DNA of 30,135 nt from Pontibacterium sp964228735 (GTDB lineage: Bacteria; Pseudomonadota; Gammaproteobacteria; Pseudomonadales; Balneatricaceae): the NCBI RefSeq assembly GCF_964228735.1, contig NZ_CAXRBQ010000030.1, positions 1 to 30,135 of the forward strand. Direction: 5' to 3'. Both the position numbers and the translations under genes were made by a program. How positions within the stretch are numbered: position 1 is the stretch's first letter; each line of letters starts with the position of its first letter. Below the pieces are notes generated by a model that saw only the letters and a list, made by a program, of their open reading frames with translations, was not told the origin of the DNA and did not search any database. This document shows positions 1 through 6,821 of the stretch, piece after piece.

Positions 1-376
1 CATCCTTTGGTCCGATCACCAGATTGTCATTGTCCAGATAGGTAATGCGAATCAGGTTACGCTTCTTCCAGCGGTCAAAGAGCTCTTTGCGATGTGGTCG
101 GCGATCGTGGTCGTCTCGATCCCAGTCACCGTGACGTTCGAAACGCCAGGGCCGAATAGGTGGGGGACGCCGGAGCGGCGTATCGCAATCGCCGTCCCCT
201 TCATACCGGTCGATTACCCGCTCCGCGTGCCCCTGTGCGGTTGCAACCACCAGGTTGCGAAAATTGCTGCGCTCCGACACCCCGCCCACAATGGCGATGG
301 TCGCGAGCAAAACAATGCTGCTGGCAAGCCAGATTGCCAGAAATATCTTAACAAACAGGCGCTTATACCATCGCAT
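1..376 (-). CDS. cpxA: Sensor histidine kinase, CpxA-like (N-terminal part, runs off window)
   Basis: Only the first 125 codons are in the window. The protein opens with a short basic stretch (MRWYKRLFVKI) and one hydrophobic membrane segment (about residues 8-31). A periplasmic sensor region rich in Arg, Asp and His follows. The HAMP, dimerisation and ATPase domains would lie beyond position 1. The ATG at 376 overlaps the TGA of the upstream response regulator by one base (TGATG), so the two are almost certainly translationally coupled. In the CpxRA family this protein is an inner-membrane kinase/phosphatase that senses envelope stress and phosphorylates CpxR. The assignment rests on the CpxR-like partner, the divergent CpxP-like gene and the CpxR boxes, not on the visible part alone, which has a very charged sensor region. 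Confidence 0.8.
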   Translation of the reverse strand, partial: MRWYKRLFVKIFLAIWLASSIVLLATIAIVGGVSERSNFRNLVVATAQGHAERVIDRYEGDGDCDTPLRRPPPIRPWRFERHGDWDRDDHDRRPHRKELFDRWKKRNLIRITYLDNDNLVIGPKD

Positions 377-1083
377 CAGGCACCCCGGATAAACTGGTAA
401 CCCACGCCACGTACGGTTTTGATCACTTCACACTCTGGCAGCAGTTTGCCCAGTTTCTGGCGCACACGGCTGACGTGGACGTCGATGGCGCGGTCATACG
501 CGGTGAGTTTGCGGTGCAGGACCAGTTCGGTGAGTTGTTCTTTGCTGATCACACTGCCCGCGTTGTTCATCAGGTAGGCAAGTACATTGAACTCGGTACC
601 GGTCAGTTCCAGTGCCTGCCCACCGACGGTGACTTCACGCACACCCGGGTCCAGCTCGATACCGGCCTCGACGATGGTCTGATCAGGGAACAGGGTCTGG
701 TGTTCTTTAGGACCAGCACGGCGCAGCACCGCTTTGATGCGGGCTACCAGCTCACGGGGATTGCAGGGTTTGCTGAGGTAGTCATCGGCGCCCATCTCCA
801 GCCCCAGGATGCGGTCGATATCCTCACCGCGCCCGGTCAGCATGATCACCGGCAGTTGCAGACGTGGGCGGATCTCCTGCAGCAGGTCCATACCGCTGCG
901 ACCCGGCATCATCACATCCAGGATCATCAGTTGATAACGCTCGGCGCGCTGCAACTTATGCTGCGCTTCATCCGCGTTATGAGCGAACTCCATCTCAAAT
1001 CCTTCGTGCTCCAGATAGTCGCCGATCAGCTCGCACAGCTCGGTGTCATCATCAACCATCAGTAATCGGATCTGTTCGCTCAT
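376..1083 (-). CDS. cpxR: Response regulator, OmpR/PhoB family, CpxR-like
   Basis: The 235-residue protein is a two-domain response regulator. The receiver domain (about 5-120) has the acidic pair D11/D12, the phosphoacceptor D56 in the ILDVMMPGRSG motif, and a K-P motif near residue 106. The C-terminal winged-helix domain (about 135-233) carries the ELTGTEF and AYDRAIDVHVSRVRQKL signatures, which closely resemble E. coli CpxR as I recall it. It would be a cytoplasmic transcription factor activated by the adjoining kinase. A tandem GTAAA-N5-GTAAA site lies 65 bp upstream of the start, consistent with autoregulation. The stop overlaps the cpxA start by one base, so cpxRA is one operon. Confidence 0.93.
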   Translation of the reverse strand: MSEQIRLLMVDDDTELCELIGDYLEHEGFEMEFAHNADEAQHKLQRAERYQLMILDVMMPGRSGMDLLQEIRPRLQLPVIMLTGRGEDIDRILGLEMGADDYLSKPCNPRELVARIKAVLRRAGPKEHQTLFPDQTIVEAGIELDPGVREVTVGGQALELTGTEFNVLAYLMNNAGSVISKEQLTELVLHRKLTAYDRAIDVHVSRVRQKLGKLLPECEVIKTVRGVGYQFIRGA

Positions 1084-1147
1084 TTGGGCTCTACCTCTTT
1101 TATCAGTCCTTCAATAATAATGCGCCGTCCGGCCACGCCCAGCCCCA

Positions 1148-1162
1148 TTTACCAAACTTTAC
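1148..1162 (-). promoter_or_regulatory. CpxR box 1 (GTAAA-N5-GTAAA)
   Basis: The plus strand reads TTTACCAAACTTTAC, which on the minus strand is a perfect match to the established CpxR recognition sequence. It lies 65 bp upstream of cpxR (autoregulation). It also lies about 50 bp upstream of an ACAATAGA element on the plus strand that recurs at the same offset from box 2, so it may drive transcription both ways. Confidence 0.82.
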
Positions 1163-1204
1163 ACAACCGACACTAAAGTTAACTCAGGGCTAATAGACAA
1201 TAGA

Positions 1205-1452
1205 CCCTGGTCCACGAACCCTACGTCTGGAACCTTTGCCACCGCCCACAGGTCTTATGCGGTGGTGCAGGAAGGTATTAAGAAGTCTCCCCTCAATTGA
1301 CTTGTTAACACCTTCCCCAAAACCCCTCGGGTGGAGACAGGTCCAAACGTTTATATCATGCCCCGGCATGCGATAAACAACCCCTCAGTGCTTCGGGCCC
1401 CTCCATTCTGTTCTCACCGGCTGACGGCTAACGTCCACAGCCGGTTTTTTTT
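1205..1452 (+). ncRNA. Candidate Cpx-controlled small RNA
   Basis: No convincing gene occupies 1084-1558, yet a strong rho-independent terminator ends at 1452, upstream of the CpxP-like gene. CpxR box 1 and a downstream ACAATAGACC element (1197 on) repeat the layout of the CpxP-like gene's own promoter. A transcript from about 1205 to 1452 (around 245 nt) is therefore plausible. A shorter start near a TATCAT at about 1354 is also possible. A 40-codon ORF from ATG 1257 has only a weak ribosome site, so a coding role is less likely. The start point is inferred, not seen. Confidence 0.35.
1416..1452 (+). terminator. Rho-independent terminator with no upstream gene
   Basis: ACCGGCTG (1416-1423) pairs with CAGCCGGT (1438-1445), followed by a run of eight T residues. 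The structure is strong and oriented for plus-strand transcripts, although no annotated plus-strand gene precedes it. Confidence 0.8.
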
Positions 1453-1467
1453 GCCCGCCATCCGCGA

Positions 1468-1482
1468 TTTACCAATCTTTAC
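1468..1482 (-). promoter_or_regulatory. CpxR box 2, upstream of the CpxP/Spy-like gene
   Basis: TTTACCAATCTTTAC is the reverse complement of a GTAAA-N5-GTAAA CpxR site. It sits 77 bp upstream of the ATG at 1559. Flanking bases and a downstream ACAATAGA at +49 repeat the arrangement around box 1, so the two promoters look like duplicates. Confidence 0.82.
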
Positions 1483-1558
1483 ACGACCGCAACCCAACTT
1501 AGCGATGACAAGGTCAACAATAGATCCAACAACACGAAACGACTTAGGAGATGGAACA

Positions 1559-2035
1559 ATGCGTAAACAACTGATGATTGGTTTGACTGCAGCAGCACTG
1601 ACTCTGGGTGGCCTGGGTACCGCGGTAGCAAGTGGCAAATTTGGTCACGGCCCTGACGGCATGATGGGTGGTCGTATGCTGGACCGTATGGCCGAGAAAC
1701 TGGACCTGACTGCCGAGCAACAAAGCCAGGCTGAAGACATTATGGCGGGCAGCTTTAAAGAGATGCGCGAAAACAAACGTGCCATGAAAGATCTGCGCAC
1801 CGAACTGCACAAGCTGGATCCAACCGCTGCCGACTACAAGCAGAAGTCCGAACAGCTGGCTGCTGATATCGCCACCGCAACCGAGAAAATGGTGCTGATG
1901 CGCTCCGAACAGCGTCAGGCATTCAACGAGATCCTGACCGACGAACAGCGCACCGAACTGGCCGCACTGAAAGACAAATGGCAGGAACGCGGTCACCGCC
2001 ACGGTGAAGGTAAAGGTGGCAAGCACTGCCGGTAA
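1559..2035 (+). CDS. Periplasmic CpxP/Spy-family LTXXQ protein
   Basis: The protein has 158 residues. The start at 1559 is chosen because a clean AGGAG lies 8 nt upstream and it opens with a Sec signal peptide (MRKQLMIGLTAAALTLGG, cleavage probably after AVAS, near residue 26). An in-frame extension from 1331 would cover the CpxR box and lacks a signal. The mature part is highly charged and helical, with two LTxxQ-type motifs (LTAEQ and LTDEQ) that define the CpxP/Spy/CnrX-like family, and a His/Gly-rich tail (RHGEGKGGKHC) that could bind metal. Family members are periplasmic chaperones or stress sensors, and CpxP dampens CpxA. Its location opposite cpxRA and behind a CpxR box supports a CpxP-like feedback role; Spy-like chaperone activity is the alternative. 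Confidence 0.85.
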   Translation: MRKQLMIGLTAAALTLGGLGTAVASGKFGHGPDGMMGGRMLDRMAEKLDLTAEQQSQAEDIMAGSFKEMRENKRAMKDLRTELHKLDPTAADYKQKSEQLAADIATATEKMVLMRSEQRQAFNEILTDEQRTELAALKDKWQERGHRHGEGKGGKHCR

Positions 2036-2078
2036 CTAACGCTTTGACCGATCCGGTCTAGCCAATGCAAATCCAACT

Positions 2079-2109
2079 CCCAACCTTTGCCCCCAGGGTA
2101 AAGGTTGGG
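2079..2109 (+). terminator. Hairpin terminator after the CpxP-like gene
   Basis: CCCAACCTTT (2079-2088) pairs perfectly with AAAGGTTGGG (2100-2109) around an 11-nt loop. There is no long T run, so it may work bidirectionally or weakly between the convergent genes. Confidence 0.5.
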
Positions 2110-2134
2110 GTAAATCTCATATCAGCACCGGATA

Positions 2135-2728
2135 TCAGTGACGTCTGATCGGTTTCAGATCGCAGCGCAACGTCCCCTTCATATAGCGATCGATCTCGAA
2201 GCTTTTGCTGATCCCCCTTCGGAAATCACGGCTTGTACCTAACACACGGGTACAGTCACCCCCATAGCGGTAACTGCTGTTGCGGCACAGCTCCACTTCC
2301 AAGCCCGATTCGGCAAACGATACACTCGCCTCGCTGCTATAGCGCTCTTTCCAGTCCTGCATGCGTAGCGTCAATTGCTCACCCCGTACCAGATCAAAGG
2401 CTTGGGGTTTGGCCGGTTTCCATTTGGAGCTGAATTGCATATCCACCGGGTCCAGCACACACTGCACAATATCGCCGTACTGGGCATTCTGGCGCAGATA
2501 GGCCATCGCCTCGTATTTGCGCGCTTCCGCCTCAGCCTTTGCCGCCCGCTCCCGCGCTTGGGCTTCGGCCCGAACTTTATCCAGTTCGGCCTGCTTCTCG
2601 TAGGCACGCAACTGCTCTTCGCGGGTCATCACGGCCCACTCTTCATCATCGATACCCAGCGGATGCAGGCTGCAGCCGGTCAGCCACAGCGCCCCCACCA
2701 TTAACAGCAGCTTATTCAGATGTTTCAT
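2135..2728 (-). CDS. Hypothetical lipoprotein
   Basis: A 197-residue protein with a lipoprotein signal: basic start, hydrophobic core and LTGC lipobox, so Cys19 would be the lipidated residue. Ser and Leu at +2 and +3 favour the outer membrane under the E. coli rules. Residues about 30-75 form an Ala/Glu/Arg/Lys-rich helix, likely coiled coil. The C-terminal half has four cysteines (in VQCV, LCRN, DCTR and RCDL contexts) that could form two disulfides in a small beta-rich domain. I do not recognise the family. It lies 74 bp downstream of the orphan repeat protein on the same strand and could be co-transcribed with it. Confidence 0.75.
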   Translation of the reverse strand: MKHLNKLLLMVGALWLTGCSLHPLGIDDEEWAVMTREEQLRAYEKQAELDKVRAEAQARERAAKAEAEARKYEAMAYLRQNAQYGDIVQCVLDPVDMQFSSKWKPAKPQAFDLVRGEQLTLRMQDWKERYSSEASVSFAESGLEVELCRNSSYRYGGDCTRVLGTSRDFRRGISKSFEIDRYMKGTLRCDLKPIRRH

Positions 2729-2802
2729 TCCATTTCTCTCCCACCTTGATGGGCATAGATTAGGAAGCGGGAGCTGAATAGGAACTGAAACGACTTGAAG
2801 CT

Positions 2803-4533
2803 TTACCCGGTCTGATCTGAGCTATCGGGGTTACTTGCCAGCAGACTGTCTTCCGGGTTGGTCAGCTCATCGAAGTTGAGCGCCTGGCGACTCTGCATGA
2901 TCAGATCCAGCAATTCCTCGGCAAAAGCCGCACGGTTGTCCTCGGTCATCCAGCTGCGGTAATCCACCATGCTGAGGTTGTCCTGTTTACCCAACATCCA
3001 CAGGGTATCGATGTAGGCAACAAACTCCTCTTCGTTGGCGCGGAACATCTCCTCGATTGCCAGACTGTTAGGGTGCAGTTGCCCCTCTTCCGTCAAACCT
3101 AGTGGCTGGCCACTGCGAAAATTGTCGATCAGCTGGTCCAGGTCAAACGACAAATCACCGTTAAAACCACGGGTTTCCAATACCAGATCCTGCAAGCGCA
3201 GCATCCGTTGATGGGCTTCGTCCATCAGTTGTTCCCGGGTGGCGTGTCCAGCGCCTTCCAAGAAATCCGGCCCCATCCACTGCTCCGGTCGGGACGAGCG
3301 GCTGTTGCGACCGGTCTCCCAGGGCTCGAGGCCATACTGTTGATACACCACCTGCAGGGCAAGGCGGTTGTTTTCCGGAATCGCCTCCCACTCCATACGG
3401 GTACGTGGCAATTCGTCCATGCGCTGCTGTTTCTCAACCAACATGGTCAGCTGGCTATCAACGTTATCCACAAAGGTACGGATCTGTTCAGCCTGCGGGT
3501 GTTCGCTGCCATCGTCCAATATGGCCACATCCTTGCCGTCGGCGATGTTGTCGAGCAGGTCCTGCAGGCTGAAGCGGGGTTCCAACTCCCCCAACTGGTC
3601 ATAAAATGCCGTACTCATCGACTGGAAGCTGCTCTGATAGTCGACCAGCGCAGCGCGGCGTTCGCCGTGCATCAGTTCACTGGCAACCGCATGTTTCAAC
3701 GTGCCCGCATTGCCCAAACGCAGGCCCAGGTCGATACTGTGACGCAGCATCGATTGGGTCGCCTCCAGGTCGTACCGGTCCAACAGCGCCATATCCATCA
3801 TGTCCATCATCAGGCCGCGCGGCGCCAACTTTTCCAGTTGCTCACCATCACCCGCAGCATTGAGATCAAACGATGCAGTTTCAAGCAGTCCCTGGGCCCC
3901 CTCGTATTTGCCGTTCAGCCCGCTGTAGCGGTGTTTCTCCACCAGTTGGTCCAGCGCCAATGGACGCTCGATCTGTTTATCATCGAGCCAGTCAGAGAGG
4001 TTGTCGGGGAACGCTTTCAGCTCTTCGTAGGCCTGTTGCATCGTTTCAATCTGGTCAAGGTTTTCCTGCCAGAACGCCTCGACCTTGTCCGCTTTCGGTA
4101 CTAGCGAGCCGTCGGCGTTTTCGCTGGGCTTGCGACCGGCCAACACATTGTCCAGCAACTCATCCATATCGGTGGACGCCGGGTAATCATCCTGCAGCTT
4201 TTCAGCCAGGGTGTTGGAAAGACTGAAGAAATCGTCCATATAGCTGGAGGCGATCTGGCGGCGCTCTGCGGTCATCTGTTCCAGATAGCCCGCTGCCTGT
4301 TGGCCTAGTTCGCCTTCACCGGATAACCCCCACCAGAGGCTGTTGATCTCTTCACTCCATTGGGTGACACGAAACTGCCCCATTGTGTCGACCGACATCA
4401 TATTCATGCCGGTGCTGTTCTCACCTATCAGCCCCTCCGCCTTCAGTTCCTGAAATTCCCGGTTAGTTGCCAGGTGTGACTGAATCTGCCCCGGCGTAAT
4501 GCCCGGCAGCAATGTAGATAGTGAGATATTCAT
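2803..4533 (-). CDS. Orphan protein with threefold internal repeat
   Basis: The 576-residue protein is acidic, soluble-looking and mostly helical, without signal peptide or membrane segments. I do not recognise it. A motif recurs three times: MDELLDNV (123-130), LQDLLDNI (323-330) and LDQLIDNF (464-471). Each is followed by a G-[RKQ] turn, a [DE]-x-G-[SQ] turn with a nearby Pro, and then an amphipathic helix (VEAFWQENLDQIETM, IRTFVDNVDSQLTML, IEEMFRANEEEFVAYI). This suggests triplication of a helical module with degenerate spacing of about 200 and 140 residues. The N-terminus (LSTLLPGITPGQIQSHLA) resembles exported or structural small-domain starts but gives no function. The 298-codon antisense frame inside it is a shadow. 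Confidence 0.7.
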   Translation of the reverse strand: MNISLSTLLPGITPGQIQSHLATNREFQELKAEGLIGENSTGMNMMSVDTMGQFRVTQWSEEINSLWWGLSGEGELGQQAAGYLEQMTAERRQIASSYMDDFFSLSNTLAEKLQDDYPASTDMDELLDNVLAGRKPSENADGSLVPKADKVEAFWQENLDQIETMQQAYEELKAFPDNLSDWLDDKQIERPLALDQLVEKHRYSGLNGKYEGAQGLLETASFDLNAAGDGEQLEKLAPRGLMMDMMDMALLDRYDLEATQSMLRHSIDLGLRLGNAGTLKHAVASELMHGERRAALVDYQSSFQSMSTAFYDQLGELEPRFSLQDLLDNIADGKDVAILDDGSEHPQAEQIRTFVDNVDSQLTMLVEKQQRMDELPRTRMEWEAIPENNRLALQVVYQQYGLEPWETGRNSRSSRPEQWMGPDFLEGAGHATREQLMDEAHQRMLRLQDLVLETRGFNGDLSFDLDQLIDNFRSGQPLGLTEEGQLHPNSLAIEEMFRANEEEFVAYIDTLWMLGKQDNLSMVDYRSWMTEDNRAAFAEELLDLIMQSRQALNFDELTNPEDSLLASNPDSSDQTG

Positions 4534-4782
4534 ATGCTGTCCCTGCCCATTCCGTAGTTATCTTTTCCAGGTTAGTTCTGCGCCAAAATTCACCGTTGAA
4601 GCGGCAAGCGCTTTCCTCTGCTTACGCCATAAATCGGCCCAATCGGCAAACCGATGGGCAATACAGCGGCAGAAACACCCGAAATCCTTTAGCCCTGGTT
4701 TTCCAGCAATATCCGTACCCAGCATTGCCGTTCACAGATTAAATTTCATAAAGCCAGCCACAGCCGTTATTTCACGGAGGCA

Positions 4783-4809
4783 TTAAAGTGCATATAACAT
4801 ACACTTTAA
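4783..4809. promoter_or_regulatory. Dyad TTAAAGTG-N11-CACTTTAA, possible operator
   Basis: Perfect 8-bp arms with an 11-bp AT-rich centre look like a dimeric repressor site. It lies 77 bp upstream of the nqrM -35 and 250 bp upstream of the minus-strand gene, so its target is unclear. Confidence 0.4.
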
Positions 4810-4885
4810 ATATGAGAGTGATGTCAGTAGACTTAGCGCGCACAAACTGACCAGCACAGGCGAAGAAGTGGTACAATTGCTCAAA

Positions 4886-4914
4886 TTACCGCCTGGTGCG
4901 GCTATGCGTATAAT
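4886..4914 (+). promoter_or_regulatory. Sigma70-like promoter for nqrM
   Basis: A consensus TATAAT -10 (4909-4914) is preceded by 17 bp and a weak -35 TTACCG (4886-4891). Transcription would start near 4921, giving a leader of about 70 nt. Confidence 0.6.
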
Positions 4915-4925
4915 CGAATTGTTCT

Positions 4926-4964
4926 CTGCTGAACGCCTCTAGTACCCAAGGTACCTTTCAGCAG
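4926..4964 (+). other. Leader hairpin upstream of nqrM
   Basis: Nested inverted repeats CTGCTGA/TCAGCAG (4926-4932, 4958-4964) and GTACC/GGTAC (4942-4946, 4950-4954) fold into one long hairpin in the predicted 5' leader, ending 26 nt before the start codon. No T run follows, so it is more likely an mRNA stability or regulatory element than a terminator. Confidence 0.45.
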
Positions 4965-4990
4965 ATTTGCCCACTTACGGGAGGTGGCTA

Positions 4991-5227
4991 ATGGAAACCG
5001 TATTTCTTGCCTTTGTTGTATTGCTGGTTGTGATCGTAGGTGCATCCGTGGGTGTACTGATGGGCCGTAAGCCAATCAAAGGTTCCTGCGGTGGTGTTGG
5101 TAAGGCAATGGGCGAAGAAAACTACATCTGCCCGGTATGCGGTGACGATCCGAACAAGTGTGAAAACGAGAACGAAAAAGCCGCTACAGCCAAAACTGAC
5201 GAACTGTCTTACGAGCTGACCAAGTAA
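4991..5227 (+). CDS. nqrM: NqrM (DUF539), Na+-NQR maturation factor
   Basis: A 78-residue protein: one N-terminal membrane helix (about 4-24), the GRKPIKGSCGG signature with C33, then a C-terminal cysteine cluster (C47, C50, C57). This is the DUF539/NqrM pattern. In the literature NqrM is needed to assemble functional Na+-translocating NADH:quinone oxidoreductase, probably by delivering the iron bound between NqrD and NqrE, with the first cysteine critical. The start at 4991 follows GGGAGG and matches the family N-terminus (METVFL); the longer frame from 4967 adds eight unlikely residues. It is usually found after nqrF/apbE but here stands alone with its own promoter and terminator. Confidence 0.88.
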   Translation: METVFLAFVVLLVVIVGASVGVLMGRKPIKGSCGGVGKAMGEENYICPVCGDDPNKCENENEKAATAKTDELSYELTK

Positions 5228-5245
5228 GACCGCGACATCTCACAC

Positions 5246-5277
5246 AATAAAGGGGCTTTTTAGCCCCTTTATTTTTT
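5246..5277 (+). terminator. Rho-independent terminator of nqrM
   Basis: AATAAAGGGGCT pairs with AGCCCCTTTATT around a short T-rich loop, followed by further T residues. Confidence 0.9.
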
Positions 5278-5357
5278 ACGTCCACGGCATTCAGAAATGC
5301 AACGCATGCCAAAGATCCTGCCTCCACTCAAAGCCCCTTTTGCACTATCAAACTTTA

Positions 5358-5375
5358 TGTGATGCAAAGATCACA
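5358..5375. promoter_or_regulatory. Dyad TGTGAT-N6-ATCACA
   Basis: Perfect 6-bp arms resemble a CRP site, but the centre is two bases too long for the CRP consensus. It lies about 180 bp upstream of the SemiSWEET gene in an otherwise empty 330-bp stretch (5228-5557). Confidence 0.35.
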
Positions 5376-5557
5376 AAAGTTTCACATTAAAAAAGCTTTA
5401 GTTGCTGCCAAATGCTTGTAACGTCGGCAAAGCAAACATAAACTCGCCAACTTTTCTGAGCCTGGCCAGTCTGGCTGGCGCCGTTTTTCAAATATTTACC
5501 CAAGCCAGGTCGGCGATCTTAACCGCGACCGGGCAATCCCCAGATGAGATGTAATTG

Positions 5558-5827
5558 ATGGATAGCACCACCCTGATCGGGCTGATGGCCGCCTTCTGCA
5601 CCACCTGCGCCTTTGTACCCCAGGTCATCCAGATCCTGCGTACCGGCAACGTGGACGGTATCTCGTTGCAGATGTACACCATCTTCACTCTGGGTGTCGC
5701 CTTGTGGTTAACCTACGGCATCATCATGGATGACCTGCCGATGTTGCTTGCTAATATGGTGACACTGGTGCTGGCATTGATGGTGTTGGGGCTGACGCTA
5801 CGTAAGCGCATGCAAAATAAGAAGTAA
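5558..5827 (+). CDS. SemiSWEET (MtN3/PQ-loop) small transporter
   Basis: An 89-residue protein with three predicted membrane helices (about 6-24, 38-56, 62-80) and the PQ-loop motif FVPQVIQILRTGNVDGIS. Bacterial SemiSWEETs are three-helix units that dimerise into a sugar uniporter. Length and motif fit the family well. The ATG at 5558 is preferred over the adjacent TTG at 5555; the ribosome site is weak in either case. It converges with the thioredoxin-like gene. Substrate is unknown. Confidence 0.88.
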   Translation: MDSTTLIGLMAAFCTTCAFVPQVIQILRTGNVDGISLQMYTIFTLGVALWLTYGIIMDDLPMLLANMVTLVLALMVLGLTLRKRMQNKK

Positions 5828-5860
5828 CGTTCAAGATGGCGGTTGTGAATAACGGAAATG

Positions 5861-6406
5861 TTATATAAACCGCGCCAGCCAAAGCTTAAAGCGCATTCCC
5901 CACTCGCTGCTCAGCCCGGCACTTACCTGCGTAATCTCACCCTCGGTGTTCAGATAGAACAGGCTCGGCGTAATGGTCACACCCCACTGCTGGCTGATCA
6001 GCCCGTTATCATCGTTCAGGGTGGTAAATTGATAGCCATGTTGGTCCATATACTGCTGCACCTCGGCGTCACTTCCCGAGGCCAACGCAATCGTCAGAAC
6101 GTTGCTGTCCGCTGCAATATCGTGCACCGCAGGGGATGTGAGGCTGCAGATACCACACCAACTGCCCCAGAAGTACACCAGTAGCGGCCCTTTCGCGAGT
6201 TCATCCTGCAGGTTGTAGGTCTTACCCTCCAGCGTGTTCAACACCAGCGCCGGAGCAACACCCGAAACCATATTGCGCTGTTGATAAAACGCCACCGCCG
6301 ACACGATCACAACCATGATCAGCACGGTTTTCAGCTGGGAAAACCACCACGCAGGGGAGAGCAGACGTCGTTTCAGTGCGCTTATCATCTTGTCTATCAA
6401 TACCAT
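5861..6406 (-). CDS. Membrane-anchored thioredoxin-like (ScsD/TlpA-type) disulfide oxidoreductase
   Basis: About 181 residues: a basic N-terminus, one membrane anchor (about 28-44), and a periplasmic thioredoxin fold with the active site WCGIC and a conserved cis-Pro stretch (ITPSLFYLN). The layout matches ScsD/TlpA/ResA-type proteins that reduce or isomerise disulfides in the periplasm, for example in copper tolerance or cytochrome c maturation. No scs or ccm genes are nearby, so the partner is unknown. The start is uncertain: GTG 6409, ATG 6406 and ATG 6388 are all possible and none has a strong ribosome site. Confidence 0.83.
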   Translation of the reverse strand: MVLIDKMISALKRRLLSPAWWFSQLKTVLIMVVIVSAVAFYQQRNMVSGVAPALVLNTLEGKTYNLQDELAKGPLLVYFWGSWCGICSLTSPAVHDIAADSNVLTIALASGSDAEVQQYMDQHGYQFTTLNDDNGLISQQWGVTITPSLFYLNTEGEITQVSAGLSSEWGMRFKLWLARFI

Positions 6407-6564
6407 CACATTTGATTTGTCCTGCCACAGGGCAGCTGTCAGTAGACCGTATCAGGACGGTTTTATTCCAACCAAATAATCGGAAAATCCCACCGAAACA
6501 GCGTGCTACTTTTCCATTCATCATCCTGAAGCGCACGTTTCATGAAGCCTGCAGCCCTACATAA

Positions 6565-6601
6565 TTTTTTCTGATCCATTTGTAAGTTTAATAATATTTT
6601 A
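6565..6601 (+). promoter_or_regulatory. Shared catabolic promoter, copy 1 (upstream of small ORF and monooxygenase)
   Basis: TTCTGA (6569-6574), a 17-bp spacer and TAATAT (6592-6597) align base for base with copies at 9343-9379 and 12479-12515, and loosely with 17158-17194. Conserved bases include the T-run before the -35, the CTGATCC following it and TTTTA after the -10. This suggests co-regulation of the operons. Confidence 0.65.
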
Positions 6602-6650
6602 ACGATACAGCATTTCCTCATAACCTGAATGGGCATCGGAGGAGACTGTT

Positions 6651-6764
6651 ATGACCGCTGTCGTGACTCCCACTAGAAGGCCTGAGCCTCTGGAGTCCTG
6701 GTTAGTTGATCCTTCGCAGATGGGTTTAGTGCATCACTTACAGGACGCCCAGCAACGCGCCTGA
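6651..6764 (+). CDS. Small ORF of 37 residues, unknown function
   Basis: A perfect GGAGGAG lies 6 nt before the ATG, stronger than the ribosome site of the monooxygenase that starts 57 nt after its stop. The peptide (starting MTAVVTPTRRPEPLESW) is polar with a short helix-prone C-terminus, and has no membrane segment or obvious run of regulatory codons, so a classical amino-acid attenuator is not evident. It would be the first gene of the monooxygenase transcript. It may be a real small protein, perhaps a partner or leader peptide. I do not recognise it. Confidence 0.6.
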   Translation: MTAVVTPTRRPEPLESWLVDPSQMGLVHHLQDAQQRA

Positions 6765-6821
6765 CACCTCTGAACCATCACCCCGTTGAACGACTGAATA
6801 ACAAAAAAGTAGGACTCAGAC

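Larger units (their letters stand above)
4534..4990. other. Intergenic region, 457 bp, regulatory content only
   Basis: No credible gene is seen between the orphan repeat protein (minus) and nqrM (plus). It holds a dyad at 4783-4809, a sigma70-like promoter at 4886-4914 and a long hairpin at 4926-4964. Frames of up to 95 codons here lack ribosome sites and recognisable content. Confidence 0.55.

Noticed and set aside
1257..1379. A 40-codon ORF in the cpxR-cpxP intergenic region
   Set aside because: Its ribosome site is weak and its sequence (many Arg, Pro and Trp) has no recognisable feature; an RNA function fits the terminator better.
3208..4104. A 298-codon plus-strand frame inside the orphan repeat protein
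   Set aside because: It is a His/Gln/Val-rich shadow of the minus-strand gene without a ribosome site. The minus-strand frame is longer, has the internal repeats and a sensible composition.
5358..5375. A CRP binding site
   Set aside because: The arms match, but the spacing is two bases longer than the CRP consensus allows.
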